From Pigoraptor vietnamica (lineage: Eukaryota; Opisthokonta; Filasterea): a DNA stretch of 16,223 nt. Location: NCBI GenBank assembly GCA_943704525.1, contig CALSCQ010002884.1:1-16223 (forward strand), given 5' to 3'. A program made the translations under genes and the position numbers. This document shows, piece by piece, positions 8,269 through 16,223 of this stretch (position 1 is the first letter of the stretch; each line of letters starts with the position of its first letter). The notes under the pieces are model-generated. The model did not search any database. It was not told where the DNA came from and saw only the letters and a program-made list of their open reading frames with translations.

Positions 8269-11200
8269 TCACTCGGCTGCGATGGGCAGTTCGGCGCGCA
8301 CGACCGTAATACCCTGCACGTGGGGCACCCCAATCGCAAACGCCATGGGCGGTTCCTTGCGACGAGATCCCTCGCCCGTCCTCGCAAGCCGCTGCCTCTC
8401 TGCCGCAGACAGCGGATAAGCCATCGCGCACACACCACTGCCAGACTGCCGCGCGAGAGCGACGGCCGCGGCACCGTCCAGTCGCCATGTCCAGACGCCG
8501 CGCTCCGGCGTTCCATCGTCGCGGTCGGAGGGCATGTGCAACGTCACAAGCTCGTCATTGCCGGCAGCACGAGAGGGGCGACGCCGCTGTGCGCACGCCC
8601 AGATCCGCAGGATTGCTTCGCCCGGTGAACAGCACACAAGCGCACGTGGTCCACCCGCGTCGCTCCGGAAATCGACGCACAGCGCAGGCCCGGAGAGCCC
8701 GGCAAATGCATAGAGGCACACGCCGGCGCCCGCGTCCCAGAGGCGCGCCGTGCCGTCCGTCGCGGACGTCAGTACGACGGCACTGCGCGGGTCCTCGGCG
8801 GCGTCCGGGACAAACGCGCATGTGACGAGCGGCGCCTCGTGTCCATACAGCATGACTGCTTCGGCGCGGCTGACCGTCCAGACAAGGGCGCCGCTCGCCT
8901 TGCTCGTGCCAACGTCCACGCAAGCAACTGCGTTGCCGTCCTCGCTCACTGCGCGCGGGTCGCTGCGCAGGCGGACGGGGCGTTCCAGTCCCACGTTTTC
9001 CCACCTCGAAGTGGACGGCAGCGCAAAGGCGCGCGAGATGTCTGCGCCGACGTTGGTTGGGTCGAGAAGAGTGGCAATCGCTGACCGAGGGCCGCTACCA
9101 TCGAGTTGAAGCACCAACAGCGCCTCGTCGCAAACTCCGTACACGGCGGTGCCGCCCGGCGCGAGCACGAGGGAGTCTGGCAGGACGTTCTCGTCGCTCT
9201 CAATGTCCACGTACGCCGTTCGCTGGCCGTCGGCCACGCTGCACACGCAGAACCGCCTGCGGCGCAGTGCGGGCTCAAAGGGCTCGGCCGCGCCATCGTG
9301 CGCTGGCCGCGTCGTCACGTCGGCACATACGAGTGCGTGGTTGCCGTCCCTGCTGAACGTCACTGCGAGCACTCGGAATGCCGTGGAGCCGGACGGACTG
9401 ATCGGGCTTTGGGGTCGCGGGGAAGAGGGCGCTTCGCCGACGACGCCCGCATTGTCGCACGCAGGCACGTCGAGCACCACAGGAGTGCCGCCCTCTTCGA
9501 CGAGAACGAGGCGATTGTCCGTATCCTGCATCGCCAGCGCCGGCAGCGACTGGTGCGAATTTCGCCTCGCGTCGCTGGCGGAGCGCCCGAGCACCGTCCG
9601 ACCGTTCGGCGCGAGGCAAGCGGGCGGCAGCAGAGGTCGATCGTCCGCGGGGACGCGCGAGCCCGAATCGATGCTTGTCCGCCTGAGCTGGCCAGAGTCG
9701 ATGCTGGTCCGTCGCATCGCGTCCACGCCGATGACAGACGCCGAGGGCGACGTGGGACGAGACCCCTTGCGCCCGCCGCCCCGAGACACGACGTGCGTCG
9801 GCTCCCATATCCGCACGACGTCGTCAGTTCCAATTGACGCGACGAGGTCGCCGACGGACGCGCACTTGGAAGCGCCGATGTGCCCGCTGTAGGCGCGCAT
9901 GGGGTGTCCCGGTGGCTGCGGGGACGATGGTCGCGCCTTGTTCGCGGCGTTGACGTCCAGCGAGAGACCGTCGCTTCCCCGCCGCTTCGACAGCGGCGAC
10001 TGCTGCGGCGAGTTGATGCTGGCGGTGCTTCGCGACATGCTTTCGGAGAGTGCCCGGTTGCCGCGCGAGTCGCTAAGACTGATCGACGGCGGCTGTGCGT
10101 GTGCGTGCGCGTGCGCATTCCCATGCGCGGCCGCAACCGCACGCGAACTCTTGTGCCTCGAGGGCGTCGTGTACACGTGCGTCGTCCCATCTGTCGCGAA
10201 CGATGCCACGGCGAGTCCTCCGGCCACAAAGCACGCAAAGCGCACGCGCGCACCTTCCGAGTGCTCGGCGATGGTCGCAAGGCACGCGCACGTGTCCGCA
10301 GCCCACACGCGCACCGTTCCGTCGTCAGCCCCAGAGACAAAGAGCGACTCGTCCGGTGACACATCGCACCAGTTCACGTCGGCGGTGTGCCCCGTCATTG
10401 CGACTGCGCTGCGACCAGTGTGCGCCAGCAGCCACAAGCGCAGCGTCCCGTCGCTCGCGCACGACAGCAGCTTGCGGCCGTGCGCAAACGCAACGCATCG
10501 GTTCACCGTGCCCTCGTGGCCATTGAGCACGGCCACCGCGCGCCGCACTTCGACAGACTGTTGCGACTGCGTTCCGCTTCGGGGCATCGTCGCCTTCGAG
10601 CTAGAAGCGCGCTTGTTGCGACGGCGGCTGAGCGTGGGTGAGTGCGTAGCCTTTGTCATCGACGATGGCGCCGTCATGTCCCACACGCGCATTGTGTTGT
10701 CGACGGAGCACGTGACGAGCTGCTTGCCGTGGGAGAGCACGGCGAGAGACACGACGGCGTGGTCGTGGCCCTGCGACAAGAAATAGGCGCATTAGGCTAT
10801 GGCTGACATTGACGCTCAAGATTTACAGACTGATTGCGTGACACAGACCGAGACAGAGACAAAGAGAGAGTGCGTGCGTGTGGGTGTGAATGGCAAGAGC
10901 GGGAAGTGGATGCCTGCTACAGTAGAAAATCCCATGCGTGCACGTCGAAAGAAGAATGTGGCCTCACCTCGAGCACTGCGTAACACTGTCCCGTCGCGGG
11001 AATCCACAGCCGCGCCACGCTATCGGCGCCCACGGACGCAAGCCGGAGCCCATCCGGGGCAAACGCGACGCTCCACACAATGTCGGCGTGTCCCCGCATC
11101 ACAGACACGCAGCGTCCTGTCTGCGCGCGCCAGTAACGCACGGTGCCGTCCCAGCTGCCACTCGCCACGTGCGTGCCGTCGGGAGAGAAGGCCACAGTCT

Positions 11201-14200
11201 GGACAGCGCCCTCGTGTCCGGTCAGAATGCACCGCGTCCTCCCGGTCCGCACGTCAAACACCCTCACGGTCCCGTCGCGCGTCCCGCTGGCAACCGAGGA
11301 CGTGTCCGCGGACACGCCCACGCAGGTGAGTGGGGAGCCCTTGTGCCCGCCCAGCACGGCCGTGCACGGATGGTCTGCGTCGTCCCTGGGCCCCCACACG
11401 TGCCGCCAAAGCGTCGTGTCGCTCAACGCACCCGCCGCATCCAGCCGTCGCGCGGCACGGCACGGCTCGGACGCCACCGAGCGCATGTTGAGTGCGACGT
11501 TGACCACGCGTCCCGGCGGGCACGGGGCCGCAAAGAGGTGTGCGCTCGCGCGGAAGAACATGTGAAACTCGATGAGACGACGCATGATGCGGACCTCCGA
11601 CGACGCGCCGGTGGGTGCGCCGAGAGAGGCGAGCGAGACAAGCGACCCGAGGGAGGCGTGCGCTTCATCCTTGTTGCCGCTCAGTGCGCTCGGCGTCTCT
11701 CCTAGCGACGACCCCTCGGCAAAGCGCACGCGCTGAGAGCGGTCAGAAGACGTCGTCGTCTCGAGCCGGTTGTTCGTTCTTGTCGGCCGCTTGCGGCGCC
11801 GGTGCGCCGTGTGACCGTCCCCCGCGGTTGAAGACGTGGCGTGCCTCGTTCCAAACGCACAGCGCGCGCGCCAGTAATCCTCCGCGAGACTGTCGACGTC
11901 GCCGCCGGCACACCGAGCGTCCACGTACTCAATGTCCGTGAGAAGGGAGGCCGCCTGCGCCCACAGTCCGGCCACGAGCGAGTGGTGAAAGGCGTCCGCC
12001 ATAGTCCACGCCGGCACACCGCGCCACCCGATGGGCGCGTTGCCGTTCGCGTCGTCCACCTGTTCGCGCATGTCGCAAAAGTAGTCGGCGAGTTCGACAT
12101 GATAGCGGTTGTCGGGCGAGTCGTGCGGAGGGTTCAGCACGTGCACGCAGTCGTCTCCTCGAGAGTACGCCTCGCAATTCTCGGCGCACGGCGCCAAATA
12201 CCGCTGGCGTGCTGCGAGGAGCAGCTGCCGGTGAAAGAACGTCAGCCGTTCGTGTCCGTCCGACGTCGGCGTCGTCTTCAGGAAAGGCCCCAGGGACAGC
12301 TCGAGGGGGAGCCACTGTGGCATCGGCAATAGGTCAACGACGGCGTCCTTTTCGTCCACATCGGAAGATCGCGTGCTCTGGCCGTCACCCTCGCTGCCGT
12401 CGCTACTCTCCGCGTCCGATATGACCGCCTCGCGCCCACGAAAGTCTGCACTGCGAGGTGTCGGCGACGTCGGGCTCCCCGGTCGCTTTGTTGGCGAAGG
12501 GGCGCGGACTGGCGTGGCTGCGTGGCGCGCCAGCAGTCGCCTGAGGTCCTCTATCCTCAGGCCGCGCCGCGAGCACGCGAGAAAGCTGAGGGCGTCCCTG
12601 ACCACGGCTCCCCCGTGCGTCGCCTCCAACCGCGACAGCACCTGACCAAGGAGCGCGCCCACCGTCGGCTTCAGGACGTTAATCTTGTGCGTCAGCTTCT
12701 CGTAGTTTCCAAACAGGCGCAGCTCCTCGCACGCGACGCTGAGGTACAGCGGCAGGCCAGCGTCCGTCTTGGACAACAGCAGATCCATCTGCGACATGGG
12801 CCCGCGCGGCACGGCCAATTCTGTCGTCGGCCGACGCGCGTGCTTCGCATCCAGTCCAACAATGGACCACGGCACCCGGGCATCCGGTTGAGGGGCGGCG
12901 CTGCGCCGCGGCGCCGCGACGACAGGGCCACCGTACGCCTTCACAAGCAGGGCCGCACGGTCCCTCTCCCTCTGCGACCGGTCACGCGACCACGCGGGTG
13001 TGTCGCGCGACCTGCGGCTGGACCCTGGCGATAGCTCGTGCGCCGTGTGCGGCCTCTCTCGGCCGACGGGCGACGGCGAGCGAGATCTCGGCCGAGCCGT
13101 CTGCGCACGCACAGCCGGCAGCGACGGGCGCGTGTCGTCCTTCTTGTCAGTGACTTCTTCGTCATCCGACGAAGCTTCTTCGGCCTCCGGCACGCCCTCG
13201 TCGAGGCGCTTGCCGTACGCGCCGAGAGCAGCGCGAACGATCGCGCGCCGCTCGTACTGCGAGAGAGACGATATGCCCAGAACGGCGGTGTCGGACCGCG
13301 CGCGCAACGCGTCCAGGCAGGGACCCTCAAGCGAGCTCACGACAAACACGACGCCGTCGGGAACAGTCTCCGGAAGCCAGTGGAGCGCGTGCGCGTCGTC
13401 CGTCACATCGAGCTGACAGGGGGGACGAGGCGAAATTGAGCGGTCTGTTTGCAGTAGCGCTATTCCGTGTGACAAACTGCCTCATAAGCATACACAGAGT
13501 GGCGCCCTGCCCACCCTCACCTGGTTCAGGGCATCAATCACTACCACCACGCGCGCAAACGGCGCTTCCGCTCCCTCCTCGAGCGGTGGGGCGCGGGCAA
13601 CGGCCTCGGAGAGAAGGCGCGCGAGTGCGTTCGTCTTCAAAAGGGTGGCAAAATCGTCCAACTCGGCGCGTGCGGTGCTTCCGCTTCGGAAAAGCTCCTG
13701 CGCCTCGCGACAGAGCCGGACAAGCACCGTCCGGACGTTCGACGAGCCCGAAATGGGGCCGACAAAGTGACACACGCCAGACGGCGCCTTTCCGTCGATC
13801 GCCTCGGCATTCAGCAGCGACTCTGCGAAACGGGCCATCACAGCCGTCTTGCCGGCACCGGGACGCGCCGAGATGACGAGAATCCGTCGCTTGCTGTTTG
13901 CCTCTCCGTCGCACGCTGACGGCGCCTGCTGTGCCGCAGCGTCCCCGGGCATGCTGCCGTCTGTTCGCCGATGCTTCGCGAGGCAGCCCTTCGCAACAAA
14001 GTGATGCATGCGCGAAAGCGTCTCTTCCCTCCCGACAAACGTCGACGCGAGCTCCTCGGCAAACGCCGCGTGGGCCATGCGTGTGCGCTCGACGTCGTCC
14101 GGCGCGCGCCCCTCGGGCTTCGGATATTCCGCCTTGATCGCGAGCACGAGGTCGTTCGCAATCATGTCCGCCAGCGGGTTCGTGCCGGCGGCGCACTCGT

Positions 14201-14738
14201 TCGGCGTGAGGTCGACGACCACGCGTCCGCTCATCGCGGCAGTCTCGAAATCGCCGGTGCCGTTCAGCGAGGTGGCCACGGGGGCCGCGTTCCACTTCGC
14301 GGCGTACTTTCGCAGTTTAAAACCGCGCGCGAAGAGATTGCGCCGGATCGCCTCGACGCGTTCCGGCGACTGCTCGAACATTTTCCGCTCCGATTCCGGC
14401 ATCGCGAGAAACTCCTTGGACCGCATGAAAGAATCGTCGCGCTCGTAGACGAGCACGTGCGGGTTCTTCACGGTCACGCCGTCGGCGGCGTAGTACGGAC
14501 ACGACGCGAGGAACATCTCCAGCTCGGTAATGGAGCGGTTCGGAGGGAAGTCGCGCAAGCAGTGGAAGAGGGGAACAGACGTGTTGATGCCGTAAGGGCG
14601 CCCGTTCGAACTCCCCGGCTGATAGCCGTACCTACAATGCGTGCACAAGAGTCTAAGCAAGTGCATTCGTGCGCGTGTGCATGCGTGTGTACTTGAGTGC
14701 GTGTAACTTAGACAGACTGTGCGTGAATGTGTATGTGC

Positions 14739-14805
<67 letters not shown>

Positions 14806-15656
14806 TAAGAGAGAGTGGCGAGAGGTTTGAGCCAATTCCGATACCACCACCGACGCACCTTCGCCCGAGAAGTCCCACGAAGAACGGCCTGCACCGCGTC
14901 ACTAGTTCCAAGCAGATCTCCGCTGCCAGACCAGCCTCGCTCTCCTTCCCAGTAATCCCCCACCGGAGATCGATGTCGCGGATACGAACCTTGTATCCGT
15001 CATCCTGCAGCCGCCGCTCGGCCCGCCGCAACGCCAGGCCCGTGATGAGATCCCTCTCCGCGTGCATGTCCACAAACGTCGACGACACAAAGACAGAGAC
15101 GTTCTTCCATCCAAAGTCCCCGTGGCGACGCGAGGTCGGGTTGCCGCCCCTGTGCATGAAGGTCGTCGTGTTCGGAAGAATCGCCTCTGGCCAAAGCGGC
15201 TCGGCTTTGCGCGAGGAACGCGAGACGGGCGACATGTCTGTTGCGTGAGGACAGAGGCGGCACGTTTGCATATGGGGGAAGTGCAGCGAGACACCAAGAG
15301 GCAGTCCAACACTCGCACATCGTGCCTGTCTGTCATGTAGCCCACAACAATAGCACTGCGTTGAAATCTAAGAGGCATACACATGGCGTACGTGCCACTG
15401 ACTCACCTCCCCTTGCGCTCACTTTCCGCTCGGGCGTTGCGACACCGCCCTTTTTAAGAAACAACGGGCGGATCCCCCGCAGCTGCCTAAAGTGCTGTCG
15501 TATGACATTCCCGCGCGAATGCCCGCTGCTTTCCAGCCCTTCGTTCGCCCTTGTAGAGTTCATGGAGTCGCGTGACCCCCTCTGCCGATCCGAGACATCC
15601 ATCAAGCCCGCGCGAGCCACCGCCGACACGCGGCGCTGACGGTCGGCGGAGTCCAT
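8269..15656 (-). CDS. DUF4062-NACHT-WD40 STAND NTPase (TEP1/NWD-like), five exons
   Basis: Exons on the minus strand: 15656-15407, 15237-14859, 14631-13521, 13412-10968, 10770-8269 (TGA). Intron phases are 1, 2, 0, 0, 0 and all junctions are GT-AG. The CDS totals 6687 nt, about 2228 residues. The start ATG at 15656 follows an in-frame TAG 30 nt upstream. Domains: a basic polar N-terminus; DUF4062 at about 129-217 (NVSVFVSSTFVDMHAERDL; DIDLRWGIT; FFVGLLGRRYGYQP across intron 2); FVGREETL before the NTPase; Walker A ARPGAGKT at about 465-472; Walker B VVVVIDALNQ at about 571-580, with LDVTDDAHALHWLP beyond intron 3; a helical region; seven WD40 repeats from about 1264 (GHEGAVQTVAFSPDGTHVAS is typical); a Ser-rich linker; and a second, degenerate WD-like region to the end. 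No TROVE domain is seen, so it is not a full TEP1. By family knowledge, STAND proteins switch on nucleotide binding and oligomerise, with WD40 propellers sensing the trigger. The ligand and the pathway (NLR-like defence or scaffolding) are inference. Confidence 0.82.
9548..9992 (-). other. R-R-x-S rich linker between the two WD40 regions
   Basis: Within the last exon, the Ser-rich linker contains KRRGSDG, two copies of RRTSIDSG close together, and ARRNSHQS. Each has the R-R-x-S form preferred by basophilic kinases such as PKA. The two RRTSIDSG copies lie eight residues apart, a short internal duplication. The flanking sequence is low complexity and probably disordered. Confidence 0.6.
10968..11363 (-). 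other. Three canonical WD40 repeats at the end of STAND exon 4
   Basis: Three consecutive repeats of about 42 residues share the form GH-x(4)-V..VAFSPDG...ASGS.DGTVR.W. The fourth repeat begins immediately after intron 4 (GHDHAVVSLAVLSHGKQLVT), which confirms the splice join. Three more follow in exon 5, enough for one seven-bladed propeller. Confidence 0.85.
14733..14804. repeat. (GC)n(GT)n microsatellite in STAND intron 2
   Basis: An alternating GC tract (14736-14752) runs into a pure GT run (14753-14804) on the plus strand. On the transcribed strand this is (AC)n then (GC)n, starting about 55 nt after the GTGCGT donor at 14858. The 227-nt intron ends tgtag at 14632. The tract has alternating purine-pyrimidine character throughout. 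Confidence 0.9.
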
Positions 15657-16223
15657 GGGGCCGATGCGAGAACTCGCAGGCTAGCACTCACTTCGGTTGT
15701 AGGGGCATCTCTCTGTGTCTGTGAGGACTGAGACGGGACCTACACGCGGCGTGGCGAACGTTGAAGGAGGGGCGACTGTCATGCAAAGAAAACCATCCGG
15801 CGCATCTTTGTGTCTGGCACCCAATGACACTCGTGCTAGTGTCCGCTTGTTGCTATGGAAAGCCTTTTAACTTTATTTGGTTATAATAATTACTTGATAT
15901 CTACTTTTGGTAATATAAATACCCTCATAACTATCATTGTATATTTATTTACGTTTATTTACTTTATAGGAAGTAGAGAGGTCGTTTGTCGACACCTACA
16001 AATGTCCGGACAATATCTTAGCTATTTATAGTACGTATTTGAAAAGGACTTCCCGTTTTGGTACGACTTTGAGGTGTAGCCACTTTGTGACACTTGTAGC
16101 GAGCCAAAGCGGCTGCTACCAGGCCACGTGACCCAGCGCCTGAAATAGGGTCCGTGGAGAGACAGAAATAACCCGGGTGACTGCAGTGGCGCAGCGGGGA
16201 AGTTCGATCTTCGACTTTTTGAA
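15657..16223. other. Upstream flank of the STAND gene with an AT-rich island
   Basis: From 15657 to about 15850 the DNA is GC-balanced and should hold the 5' UTR and promoter of the STAND gene. From about 15855 to 16060 it is sharply AT-rich, with three minus-strand AATAAA motifs (15872-15877, 15944-15949, 15954-15959), a TATAAAT at 15914-15920 and the palindromes TGTCGACA (15987-15994) and TGTCCGGACA (16003-16012). The AATAAA cluster would fit the 3' end of another minus-strand gene lying further right. I see no convincing ORF here. Confidence 0.5.

Noticed and set aside
8269-15656. Calling the STAND gene telomerase-associated protein TEP1
   Set aside because: DUF4062, NACHT and WD40 are shared with TEP1, but I see no TROVE domain, and NWD-type proteins have the same order. 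The subfamily is left open.
15333-15687. Separate small genes on the minus strand upstream of the STAND gene
   Set aside because: The ORF starting at 15656 joins the DUF4062 exon in phase through canonical splice sites, so it is better read as exon 1 of that gene.

Overview
The window comes from the nuclear genome of a GC-rich single-celled eukaryote. The evidence is several spliceosomal introns with GTGAGT/GTGAGG/GTGCGT donors and AG acceptors, whose exon phases join exactly, plus eukaryotic protein families: tandem-PAS multi-pass membrane protein, F-box/leucine-rich repeat, and a DUF4062-NACHT-WD40 STAND NTPase. I cannot name the clade. Coding DNA is strongly GC-rich, and several introns carry long GT/AC microsatellites.

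Layout. (1) 1-3932, plus strand: 3' part of a TmcB-like tandem-PAS membrane protein. The window opens inside one of its introns, and five coding exons follow (184-318, 432-537, 640-1413, 1622-2095, 2322-3932). (2) 3933-4443: convergent intergenic gap. (3) 4444-6624 (open to 6660), minus strand: an uninterrupted ORF for an armadillo/HEAT-like alpha-solenoid. (4) 6661-7914, minus: an F-box plus leucine-rich-repeat gene whose reading frame is broken several times, probably a pseudogene. Its last segment lies in the same frame as the solenoid ORF, separated by one TAG. (5) 7915-8268: intergenic, with a hairpin and a minus-strand AATAAA. (6) 8269-15656, minus: a large five-exon gene, rebuilt here as about 2228 residues, coding for a DUF4062-NACHT-WD40 protein of the TEP1/NWD type, i.e. 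NLR-like architecture. (7) 15657-16223: right flank with an AT-rich island and a Pol III A-box-like motif at the edge.

How the genes may relate. The PAS protein looks like a membrane sensor, the STAND protein like a nucleotide-switched signalling scaffold, and the F-box/LRR remnant like a former ubiquitin-ligase substrate adaptor. They lie on both strands with eukaryotic spacing, and nothing shows that they form one pathway. The clearest oddities are the decayed F-box/LRR gene between intact genes and its in-frame junction with the solenoid, a cluster of R-R-x-S motifs between the two propeller regions of the STAND protein, and the intronic dinucleotide repeats.
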